Part shown: positions 24,420-34,079 of the stretch, piece by piece
How positions within the stretch are numbered: position 1 is the stretch's first letter
Layout of the letters: each line of letters starts with the position of its first letter
Source of the DNA: Mangifera indica
Taxonomy: Eukaryota; Streptophyta; Magnoliopsida; Sapindales; Anacardiaceae
Assembly (NCBI RefSeq): GCF_011075055.1
Contig: NC_058146.1
Span: 9,721,820 to 9,785,819, forward strand
Length of the DNA: 64,000 nucleotides
Direction of reading: 5' to 3'
Program-made: the position numbers and the translations under genes
The notes under the pieces: generated by a model
The model's database searches: none
What the model saw: only the letters and a program-made list of their open reading frames with translations
What the model was told of the DNA's origin: nothing

Positions 24420-25145
24420 CATAAAAAATAAATGAATTGGGTGCAATGGAAGAAAACAAAAACAAAAAATAAATTCAGTGGGGTCTGAGGGGTTGGCGTT
24501 AACACCAGCCTGCTCTTCGTCTTGAATTTTTCTTTGCCAGAATTTTGGTATTTTATAATCATCATCACAACATTAAACAATACTATAACAACTTTAAACA
24601 ATAGAAACGACATGAAATAATAACATTAAACAATCTAACAACATGAAATCATAACAAAATTAAATTTTACAAGAAGTTATGAACATGAATCTACCATACT
24701 TATTTCATTTTCAATTGTTTATAAAGAAAACACATAACATATGGGCTTAAGTCAAGATTGACCTGAATGTGGATAATTTTATTATGAAATCTTTGTAGCA
24801 GATGTTAATTCTCTTAATAAATTTAACAATTTTCGTCTCTCCCTCCCTTGTGTCTAAGTTGAATTTTTTATAATGGTTTTCTCACGGGTTTTATTGTTCA
24901 ATCACGTGTCTTCTCTGATGAAAAATTTATTTTTTTCATGCGGCAGAAATTCTTTCCTCACTAGAAAGCTGAGGAAGAAGAGATAAAAAGTTGTAGAGAA
25001 AAAAAAAAGAATCTCTAAATAGGTCACATCAAGAGGGGTATTTTGGAGAACTAGATTATTATTGTGGTATATTTGTTTAAGTTTTGAGATGAATGACATA
25101 TATATACACTCAGATTAAAATATTGGTAAAAATTATAATTTTCCT
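24420..25145 (-). repeat. Right terminal inverted repeat of the composite MULE
   Basis: Reverse-complement partner of 11,189-11,790. It carries an extra segment of about 150 bp (24,745-24,890) absent from the left arm. Its inner end includes the GGTTGGCGTTAACACC palindrome and GAATTGGGTGCAATGGAAGA, also found in the 18.1-18.6 kb repeats. Confidence 0.85.
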
Positions 25146-25589
25146 AAAAATTTTGATTTTTGGTATACCGTATGATATATCATTCAGCTTTCATTGGCTA
25201 CCGCGAAGAAAACACCATTGAGTCATTGCGTTGGCTTCTTCCATGGGGTGGAGGGGCCTTGACAACTATTTATGCGTTTATGCTTGGAATATTCGTCAAA
25301 ACAAAACACAAATTGGACTCTACGATGCTGATTTTTATTGATTTTCTATTCTCTTCAGTAATCATCGAGTATAAGAATATATTTTTTTAAGCTAAAATAA
25401 TTCAAAATCTTCAGTTTCATCGCATTCCTCCATTGAAAAAAATGAATGCATTCTATCCATTAAACACAGTTTTATAAGCTATAATGCTAATCATACATTT
25501 TCATGGCACTGCAAACTACACAACTCAATCACTAATACATTCAGCGAAAATGTTACTCTCGAATTAACCATCAGATTATGGTCTAAAGT

Positions 25590-26330
25590 TCACCTGCTAC
25601 TGTTTGTAAATCCACCATACATAGAATAACCATAACTTGACTCAAACGTGTAGCATGGCCCTCGAGCTTGTATGTATGGATAATAAAATGACCCATTTGA
25701 CATCCTAACTTCTTGTGGTGATAATACTGGTGGTGCTGTTGATCTATACTCATGCTTTGGCAAAGGAGATTGAACCTGAACATAATCCAGAGAAGGATAA
25801 CTAATTTTATCTGACTTTTGGACGTCTTCCAGTGAAGAATGATCAACTTCTGGTGGTAATATTACTTCAGGAGAACCCTTCTCAATGATCTTGTTCCCGT
25901 TAACTTTGTAAGAAAAATTCAGAACCCCATTGGGCTTTCCATCGTTGCTGCGAATTTGATACCTGACAAACCTCACAGCTCCATTGAATTCATCGATCAA
26001 ATCAGGCAAAGGAACTCGAACTTTCCCAATAGATTTGTTGCCATAAACAACACCTTCACAATGCAAATCAAAGCTGACAAAAAGATGGCAGAAATCATCA
26101 CTAAGAGCTTTCAGATTGATCTGCAACAGGTGATTCCATTCAGGATTTGAACCTCCCTCTCTGTCTATTGGAGTCTTTTGTCGCTGCAGACACTTCTGCT
26201 GCTGCTTCTTCTTCTTCAATTCGCCATCAACGATGGAGACTACTGCATACACAGATAGCTTCTGGAAGAAGTTAAAGGCTTTGAGATCATTGCAGGAAAT
26301 TACTTTGACTTCCAGGGTGCTCCATTCCAT
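25590..26330 (-). CDS. C2-domain protein, SRC2/BAP-like
   Basis: An intact intronless frame of 246 codons, the only complete protein-coding gene recognised here. It starts MEWSTLEVKVISCNDLKAFN; residues 1 to about 125 form a C2 domain of the plant SRC2 / BON1-associated-protein type. Landmarks are LEVKVISCNDLK, KLSVYAVVSIVDG, a basic insert KKKKQQQK, DREGGSNPEWN, and the closing IGKVRVPLPDLIDEF. Typical members have Asp in a K(M)DVYAVVS motif; here that Asp is Ser (KLSVY), so calcium binding may be reduced. Residues about 150-246 are Pro/Ser/Tyr-rich and unstructured, with no membrane segment seen. Relatives bind membranes and act in stress and defence signalling; a role here is inferred only from the family. 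The gene lies 445 bp from the MULE end with its 3' side facing the element. I chose the first ATG because the C2 domain begins immediately after it. Confidence 0.85.
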   Translation of the reverse strand: MEWSTLEVKVISCNDLKAFNFFQKLSVYAVVSIVDGELKKKKQQQKCLQRQKTPIDREGGSNPEWNHLLQINLKALSDDFCHLFVSFDLHCEGVVYGNKSIGKVRVPLPDLIDEFNGAVRFVRYQIRSNDGKPNGVLNFSYKVNGNKIIEKGSPEVILPPEVDHSSLEDVQKSDKISYPSLDYVQVQSPLPKHEYRSTAPPVLSPQEVRMSNGSFYYPYIQARGPCYTFESSYGYSMYGGFTNSSR

Positions 26331-26446
26331 TGTATCTGCCTGGGTTCAGCCTTGAGGGTTCCTGGAAAATAGGAGAAAAATGAAGAGAAAAGAAGATAAA
26401 TTCAGAGTTTCAGAAATGGTCTATGCATCATGATACACGCCATAGA

Positions 26447-26453
26447 CTTATAC
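26447..26453 (-). promoter_or_regulatory. Candidate TATA box of the C2 gene
   Basis: On the minus strand TAGTATAAGTC lies about 120 bp upstream of the ATG at 26,330. A start 30 bp downstream would give a 5'UTR of about 90 bases. A MITE copy begins only about 60 bp further upstream. Position and motif only. Confidence 0.3.
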
Positions 26454-26511
26454 TAATGTCCCACGCTGGCTGACTTCCACCAAAAATAAAAACCTATGCA
26501 ATTTAAAAGTG

Positions 26512-26695
26512 GAGCAATATTATGCGATTTTGAGTGCACAAATAAATACATATTTATGTGTGTCATCATATGATTAAATATTATTTTATCTTTAATTTAA
26601 AATATTTTAATCTTAAATATATATTTATTTGTATACTTAATATAGATACACATAAATTTATTGTTTAAAAGTGTGACACTTAATATAAAGTTGCA
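26512..26695. repeat. Palindromic MITE copy 6, in the C2 gene promoter region
   Basis: GAGCAATATTATGCGATTTT and TGCACAAATAAATACAT at left mirror TATACACATAAATTTATTG-like sequence and ATTTATTTGTATACTTAATA at right. The centre is TATTATTTTATCTTTAATTT. It starts about 180 bp upstream of the C2 gene's start codon. Confidence 0.6.
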
Positions 26696-26699
26696 TACC

Positions 26700-27485
26700 C
26701 TTATTCTAATATTAATAATATCCCGCTCAATTCACTTGCCTATTACCGAATGAAAGTATGTGTTAGTTTATAACTTACAAGTCTTAGTTTATAATATCAA
26801 AAGGAAATCTGTACATGTGAGATTCAACATGTAGAAAGCAAATCTATATCTGTTTCGAGACTCCTAAATTGAGTAAATGTATTTTGGATACTCAGTTAGA
26901 AAATGGCTATGTGAAACCCAAAAGAAGAATCGTTCAGGTTCAACCGAAAATGAAGAACATGTATTAAGACTAAAAATAAGATAATTAAAAAATCTGTTTT
27001 GATAAGGTCTAAACTCAAGACCAAAAAAATTGGTTTATAGCATAGTTTCATTGAACATAGGTACAAAAGTTTTCTCTGGGGTAAACCGTATTGTACAAAG
27101 TTTTTTTCTTATGAATATTAACTGTTTGCTGAATGGTTATTGGAGACACGGTTTCCTGGTATGAAAATGAAGCGAGAAAGTGAATTTGAAAAGACAAGAT
27201 AGAGAAAATGTGTCTGATTGATGCTCGTCAACTCACCTTTTACATCATGCATGCTTTCTCTAAAGTAAATAAATACTTTAGAGCCTAGAGATGCAAGATG
27301 CCGTTTAACTTCGTCAAATAAATCCAAAAGGCAAAAGCCAAGAAGTTTCCCACATCTCATAGCTATTGGCCTATAATTTTTCTCCCCTCATATGATGTTA
27401 AGGTATCACCAAACTTATGCTTATTATCAACTATCAAGACTAGCCTATTTGGTGATATTAACCCATTTTTAAAGCGAAGATCAAA
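26700..27485. other. Spacer, no gene recognised
   Basis: A minus-strand open stretch at 27,118-27,360 has no recognisable domain. The rest is AT-rich. It may include upstream regulatory sequence of the C2 gene. Confidence 0.35.
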
Positions 27486-27487
27486 CT

Positions 27488-27990
27488 ATAGACCGAAAAA
27501 CAAAATTTAATACCCATACCAAAATCACAGAACCTAAAATTTTTACCCAAATTCATAATTTAAACATATTAGGTTATGAAATACTATAATTGGAAGATTA
27601 GAGATATAAACAAACATTTTGTTTATCCAAAGAAGATTAAATATCAATCTTAGAGCAAAATCTTCCTTCCCAACCTTGACAAAATGCATTGCAGAATGAG
27701 CTGCCAAAAATAAAGTTATGTGCTTATTCGTCTAGGGAGGGAACCTTGTCTATTTTATTAATTACTAAAAGGGTAAAATAATCAATTGAACTCTCCTATC
27801 AAAAGTCCAATAACTTTATATTCACCCACACTTATAACCCAAATTTAATAATTATAATATGAAGTATATCGGCCGGTTTCTGAATGGTCACATCGGAGCC
27901 ACAAAATAAAATCTTTTTGGACTCCACATTCATTTGGTTTTATTTAAAAAAAAAAAGTTTAATCAATGTATGCCCACATTATTCTAGCAT
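27488..27990 (-). repeat. LTR-like arm, minus orientation
   Basis: Read on the minus strand it starts TGCTAGAATAATGTGGGCAT just after a polypurine-type GTGGGAGAA (27,991-28,000) and ends near 27,490. About 340 bp of it (27,480-27,825) match the reverse complement of 32,800-33,130: CCAAAATCACAGAACCTAAA, ACACTATAATTGAAAG-like text, GAAGATTAAATATCAATCTT and ACTAAAAGGGTAAAAT. It is placed as the 3' LTR of the minus-strand copia relic. Confidence 0.6.
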
Positions 27991-28039
27991 TCTCCCACGA
28001 AGACAATATTGATTAAAATTTACATGTATATGTGTATGC

Positions 28040-28050
28040 ATACATATACA

Positions 28051-28112
<62 letters not shown>
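28040..28112. repeat. (CATA)n / (TA)n microsatellite
   Basis: About ten CATA units (to 28,080) run directly into about sixteen TA units. A second CATA/TA tract of the same design occurs at 28,502-28,541. Confidence 0.95.
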
Positions 28113-28115
<3 letters not shown>

Positions 28116-28499
28116 AAAATAATATTATTATTTTCTAGGTAAACGACATTTTATTATTTTAAAGTGACCACTAATTGTAAGAAGAGAACATAGTCTAGAA
28201 ACAACACTTTAATCTAAAACAATCTTGTCAATACAATTAGCTAGATAATTTTTGTGTACCAATAACAATATAAGATATTCATAATTACAATTATTTACAA
28301 TTATATCGCATGGATCTTTATATTTGGCATAAATAGTATTTAGATGTGATCATAATAAATATATATACTATTACATATTGGTTTTTTTTATGATTTCTCT
28401 TTAACCTTTATATTACAAAAGAAACGAGAGAAAGCCCACAACTTCAAATGAAGTCAACAATTTCCTACAAAATCTGCATATTTTACTAATAATCTTGAG

Positions 28500-28501
<2 letters not shown>

Positions 28502-28541
<40 letters not shown>
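28502..28541. repeat. (CATA)n / (TA)n microsatellite
   Basis: About six CATA units followed by a TA run, the same composition as at 28,040-28,112. Confidence 0.95.
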
Positions 28542-28542
<1 letters not shown>

Positions 28543-28549
28543 ATGTTCA

Positions 28550-28762
28550 TACAACTATTATACTCAAGATAATCTATATTCTTAAAACACATATTGTATA
28601 TATGTCATAACATCATCAACGATACTGTTATTGTACTTAAGAGAAACATTATTCTTAAGATACATGTTGTATAGAACAATTTGTATGTCAACTATACAAT
28701 TGTCATACTCAAGGGAAACCTTATTCTTGAGATATATGTTGTATAAAATAGTATGTACAAAT
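28550..28762. repeat. About 70-bp tandem repeat in the copia 3' region
   Basis: Three diverged units share TACTCAAGATAATCTATATT / TACTTAAGAGAAACATTATT / TACTCAAGGGAAACCTTATT, each followed by CTTRAGATAYATGTTGTATA-like text and a (T)ATTGT... spacer. They start near 28,558, 28,633 and 28,701. The position is just downstream of the minus-strand RNase H. Confidence 0.75.
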
Positions 28763-28869
28763 ATATGCACATATATATAATATCAGTCAATAAACATTAT
28801 ACAAGAAATATGGCTTAACCACAAAAACCTTTATAAAGGTAACAAGAAATGCATTAATGGCTCTTCCCA

Positions 28870-31800
28870 CTAACTTAAGATATCAAAAGATTCCAAGACA
28901 CCCATATTCTCTTCATGTTGTTTAAAACAATGGGTTTCAGTCCTTTGGTTAAAGGATCTATCAACATGGAGTTTGCATTGATGTATTCTACCAAATCCTT
29001 GACTATCAAATACTTTTATTTTCATATGCCCTAATTTACCACTAATTCTGTTATTCTTAGAAAAGAATATAGCTATATTACTATCACAATAAATCATTGA
29101 AGACCTAGAAATGGAATTACTTGAAGCATAACAATAAAATTCTTCAACCACATTGCTTGTATAACTGCTCTATAGTAAACAACAAATACTGCACACATGG
29201 TTAAATATGCTATCAAGGTCTGTTTTGCACTTTTCATGATATGGTCCCATTAGCGAGCATGAAAAAAAATCCTAAAGTAGATTTGAAATCATCCATACAG
29301 ATACCAAAGTCTGAATCAGAATACCTTATTACTTCAAAATTGTTAATCCTTTTGCATATCAACTTGAAATCTTTTGTCCTCTATAAATATCTCATAATAT
29401 TCTTAGCTATAATCTAGTGATCAGTATTTAGATTAGAAAGATAATGACCAAGCACATTTACAATGAATGTAATGTTCGACCTAATACAGACTCGAGCATA
29501 CATTAAACTCTCAGTTGCACTAACATAAGGAACATGAGACATAGATGCCCTCTCTACATTATTTTGAGGACATTGCTAATACTAAGCTTATCTCTTTTCA
29601 CCACAGGTATCTCACCACCCTTAAAATTGTGCATATTAAATCTCTTAAGCTCTTATTCACTATAAGCCTTTAATGATAATCCCAATAACTTGTGATCCCT
29701 ATCATGGTGAATCTCAATACCGAGGATAATAGATGCTTCTCCATAGTCTTTCATATAAAAAGCTTTAGACAAAAATTAATTCGACTGATAAAGTAAATTA
29801 ACATCATTACTAGCCAACAAAATATCATCAACATAAAAGAGCAAAAAGATGAATCTCCTCCATTGATCTTGATATATATATACTAATCAAATTTGTTTTC
29901 AACATGCCCATATGAAGTTATTTCCTTATCAAACTTCAAATACCACTGTCAAGATGCTTGTTTCAATCCTATATAGATTTCTTCAGTTTACATACCATAT
30001 GTCATTTTCCTTTAACTTCGAAACCTTTTGGTTGCCTCACATAGACTTCTTAATAAAGATTTCCATTCAAAAAAGATGTTTTCACATCCATTTGGTGAAA
30101 CTCTAAATCAAAATAAGCCACCAAAGCCATAATAATTCTAAATGAATCTTTAATGGACATAGGGGAAAAGGTCTCATTGAATTATATACTTTCTCTATAA
30201 GCAAAACTTTTAGCAATCAGTCTTGCTTTAAATCTATCAATCCTACCCTTAAAGTCTTTCTTGGTCTTGAAAACCTATTTATAACCAATAGGTCCAACCC
30301 CATTAGAGAGCTTTACAAGATCCCATATGTCATTATCACTTATAGATTACATTTCTTCCTTCATAGCCTCATACCATTTATCTGACAATGGATAAGAAAT
30401 GACCTCTTTAAAATTCATAGGATCTATAATTTTACCAATATCATAATCAGACTTAACAAGATAGACATAATAGTCATTAGAAATGGCTGATTGTCTCTAT
30501 CTAGTTAATCTTTTAATTGGAATCACGACTATGGGCTCATCATGTACAGTATCAAACACAGACAAATGGACTAATAAGGAATCTAAAATGATAACATCAG
30601 TAATGGCTTCATTCTAAATATGCTCATGTTCAATGGGATTTTTTGAATCTTGTTGTCAGGGCTCATCAATAGGAGTGGCTAAAATACCACTACATACACT
30701 AGTCAATAGCTTCAATCTATATGAACCTCTCTTCAAATTCCTTCTATGGTTGAGAGTAACTACCTTTTGCTAAATCCAACTTAAGAGATTCAATGGTTAT
30801 TGACTTAACCACTCTGGTGTTGCAAAAAGGGCAACAAAATCTATATCCTTTGGGTATGTTCAAGATAACTACTGAAGTATTATTGAATAGTCTTTACTTG
30901 AAATGGATAACCTAAAATTTGAACATGTCTCAAAATAGGTTTTCTTCTTGTCCAAAGCTTAAAAGAAGTCTCAGGTACTAATTTTAAAGGAATTCTATTT
31001 AGAATATATAACATAGTCTTAATAGCTTTACCTTATAAATATTCTAGCAAATTAGATCTACACATCATACTTCTTACCATATCCTTAAGGGTGCGATTAT
31101 GCCTCTTAGCTATATCATTTTGTTTAGGAGTCCTAGGTATAGTGTACTAAGGAACAATTCCATATTCCTACAAAAACTTGGTAAAAAGACCTATTTGTTA
31201 CCCTAAATCACTATATTTGTCATAATATTCTCTACCTCAATTAGACCTCATAACCTTGATGACTTTTCAGTCTGTTTCTCTAATTTTATTGTCACATAAG
31301 GTAGATGAATAGGGCCTACAATCTTTGTATGAATAGACTTTAGAAGTTGTTAACTTCTGGTTGAATCATGTTTCTTTATTTTTTAAATCAATTTTTCCCC
31401 TTATACAATCAACACAAGTCCCTAAATCTTAAAAATTCAAAGATAAAAGAATATCATTTTTAATCAATCTGTCAACCCTCTTTTTAGAGATATGTCATAG
31501 TCTTATATGCCATAACAAAGATGACTTCTCTCTAATCAAAGATCTTTTAATACGAACATTTTTAACATTCAAAGAATAATCAATACTATGAGGGCCCAAA
31601 AAAAGTCTATACAAATTATCAAAAATAAAACAATTGCCATTTTGAGTTTAGTATCTCTCTGACAGTTGGTCTACACTAGTTGATTAGACCCTTGTTCTTT
31701 CTTTCTATTTTTAAACCAAGTCTTGAGTTTTTTACAATCTGCCTTCATCCTTACTTTTTTTTGAGATTAATCTAAATATTTTCTTTTAAAATTGTTTTTA

Positions 31801-32370
31801 TTGCATGAAGCATGAAACTTGAATTTCTTATTGTACCATTTCAATAATCCAAATTCTCTCCCACAACATTGTAAATTGTTTTAATATGAATGAACTCTAC
31901 ATGTAAGGAATTGAGGGTATAGTAGAAAATATAATTATCATTAATGTAAATATCATGATTCTTCGGTTTTGATTGTTTCTTCACAATCTTTAAAATGAAT
32001 TCCCTAACCCCTTTAGAGCTGTCATGTCAAGCACTTAATAGCTCATTTATCAAATATGAAGCCTCAAATCGAAAACCTGATATCTCTGCCCAACGATATC
32101 AAGGAACTTTTTAGCATTTGTGACTCTAGCAAGCTACTCAAAAGATACTTAATAATGGTTCTTTTCATGGCAATAACGCTGAGCCAATTAGAAATTTCCC
32201 ATTTAGCATAATTTTCCTTTTTAACTGTGGAACTCTCATAAGTGGGTTCTAAAGGTTCATTGACTCACAAGGCCATATTAATATCAATAATACCTAGTGC
32301 AAATTCAATATTAGACCTTTATGTCTTAAAATCCTACCAGTCAGGAGTTCAATAGTAGCATTATTATTGT
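28870..32370 (-). pseudogene. Ty1/copia Gag-Pol relic
   Basis: Read from 32,370 downward in shifting frames. The gag start (EL-L-TG near 32,345) is followed by gag core KKENYAKWEISNWLSVIAMK (about 32,160-32,220). A zinc-finger-region remnant ADCKKLKTWFKNRKKEQGSN lies at 31,690-31,750. The pre-integrase block LWHIRL*HISKKRVDRLIKN is at 31,440-31,500, with CVDC at about 31,415. The integrase segment YTIPRTPKQNDIAKRHNRTL at 31,085-31,145 has Lys where the catalytic Glu should be, and the first catalytic Asp also reads as Lys. Reverse transcriptase has the motif FYVDDILLASND (YVDD at 29,826-29,837). RNase H shows RYSDSDFGICMDD (about 29,260-29,310) and YCDSNIAIFFSKNN with the terminal DPLTKG (28,945-29,090). 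It is full-length in order but riddled with stops. A PBS-like GGTTTTAGAGCTATT on the minus strand near 32,445-32,460 fits its leader. Confidence 0.85.
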
Positions 32371-32779
32371 TCAGTGTAATAACAACTAAATTGACAAGTT
32401 AACAATGCAACTGATTACTAATACAGATAATTAACCAATTAGAATAGCTCTAAAACCTTATAAACTATTCTAAATTGGGATCACTATTGCATCACCATTA
32501 ACTCTTCTTAAAAATGACATGCTATTAGAATCCCAAAATAAAAGGTTTTTAAAACCATATGAAGAACTTATGAACACATGATTTTTGAAAGAAATATCCC
32601 CTACGGGTGGATAAACTTTATAAACTAATATTCATCCTTTCTTTAAAAGAAGGCACATGTCGATTGAATAAATACAACCACCATTGGGTGTACTAGATTA
32701 ATTCATGACGATGAACAAAGTATTTCAAATAATTAACTTTATACTACCATTAGTCTTAATACACACAATAACCCTTTTG

Positions 32780-33137
32780 GGTAGAAATTTTAGGGTTTGT
32801 GATTAGGGATTTTGATAGGAGAGTCTAACTGACCATTTTACCCTTTTAGTAATTAATAAAAAAACAAGGTCCCCTCCTTAGAGGAATAAGTGTGTAACTT
32901 TATTGTTGGCACCCAATTATGCAAAGTGTTCTATCAAGCTTGGGAATGAAAATTTTGCTTAAGATTGATATTCAATCTTCTTTAGATCAACTAAATGGCA
33001 CAAATAGATTTTTCTATGTCCCTAATCTTTCAATTATAGTGTTTTATAGCCTAATGTGTTTAAATTATAAATGTGGGTAGAAAATTTATGTTTTGTGATT
33101 TTGGTATTGGGTATTAAATTGTGTTTTTCGACTTACA
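32780..33137 (+). repeat. LTR-like arm, plus orientation, with PBS
   Basis: Inverted relative to the 27,488-27,990 arm and about 70-80% similar by eye. On the plus strand it ends at about 33,137 and is followed by TTTAGTATTAGAACAC, which resembles the initiator-Met PBS (TGGTATCAGAGC). The 5' part of this LTR is missing. No gag follows. Confidence 0.5.
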
Positions 33138-33139
33138 TT

Positions 33140-33680
33140 TAGTATTAGAACACACAAACACAATGGGTAAAACAACCTTAAACATGCCAAGAGAAGAGTG
33201 ATATTTTTAGGAAGATGATATGATAGATGGCAACTAATCCACATATCCAATTCATCAAATTAAGCACATGAAGTTTCTGGTTAAATTCATAAAGAAGCAT
33301 TTCTGGTTGATTGTCATGAATTGTTTTTTCAACATAAACCCACTTGAGGTTTCACAAATTAGAACATTGCATTATATGAAATAACAACATAATAACAAGT
33401 CATTTGAAACTACCAAGACTTAAATGTTGGTCATTTTCTTGAAGCCCTTAGCTTGAGGTCTGATCCCTAAGTTTTTATTGGACTTCTTTTGCTTCTTCAT
33501 AGTCTTACTTTAAGAAGCTGGAAGAACATCTTTTTTCTATTCATTGTTCCTCCCTTATATATAATATAGTTTAATCTTATCCAATAAATTGGGATGACTG
33601 CACTCAATTTTGTTTGAATTACAGTTTATGATAAATGGGTTGAAATAGATTACAAAATCAAATTCACCTAAAGACTGTTA
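33140..33680. other. Spacer, no gene recognised
   Basis: No domain or repeat is recognised. It may be the leader region of the truncated plus-strand LTR element ending at 33,137. Confidence 0.3.
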
Positions 33681-33686
33681 GACATG

Positions 33687-34072
33687 TGTTAGGATTTCTT
33701 AATTTTAGGGATTTAAATCCTAATGTTAGGATTTCCTAAATTTAGGGATTTTAATCCTAATATGATTTATCCTCATTATAGTAGGAATATTATGTTATCC
33801 TATTTATAACAAAAATGTTATATTTTCTCTTATTTCTTTTATTAGAATTTCCTAGTTGATGAAGGATTAGAAATCCTATATATATGTAATGTCTTATGGC
33901 TATTTTTAAAAAGAAAAAATATGAATATCAATCAAAATCTTTGACTAATTTGGAGGTTGATTCCCTCGAAGTGATCAAATTGGAAATTAATCCCTTTGAA
34001 GTGATCAAATCTATATCTTTCTTCTTAGTTCTTCTTTTCAATTTTCTTTGATAAAACTCTAGAGTTTTATCA
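33687..34072 (+). mobile_element. Solo LTR with perfect target duplication
   Basis: 386 bp starting TGTTAGGATTTC and ending AGAGTTTTATCA (TG...CA). It is flanked by a perfect 5-bp repeat ACATG (33,682-33,686 and 34,073-34,077). It contains mirrored TTAGGATTT/AAATCCTAA words near its start, a TATA-type CTATATATATGTAATG (33,878-33,893) and two related TTCCCTCGAAGTGATCAAAT / ATCCCTTTGAAGTGATCAAA segments. A single LTR with an intact duplication is the product of recombination between the two LTRs of an inserted element. The orientation is inferred from the TATA motif. The parental family is not identified. Confidence 0.85.
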
Positions 34073-34079
34073 ACATGAC

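Larger units (their letters stand above)
11189..25145. mobile_element. Composite Mutator-like element with long TIRs
   Basis: The two ends are long inverted repeats. The left begins GGGAAATTGAAATTTTTATC (11,189) and the right, in reverse complement, begins AGGAAAATTATAATTTTTAC (25,145). The arms stay alignable for about 600 bp. The left flank AAAAATTT (11,181-11,188) is repeated immediately after the right end (25,146-25,153), a candidate 8-bp target duplication. MULE duplications are usually 9-11 bp and this region is AT-rich, so chance is possible. Inside are two tandem modules. In each, a DUF1985/ULP1-type gene on the plus strand faces a MuDR-type transposase on the minus strand: module A 14.5-18.05 kb, module B 18.65-24.14 kb. 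TIR-derived repeats at 18.1-18.6 kb separate the modules. This suggests that an element inserted beside, or was duplicated next to, a deleted relative and that both now share the outermost ends. Every gene in it is broken. Confidence 0.8.
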
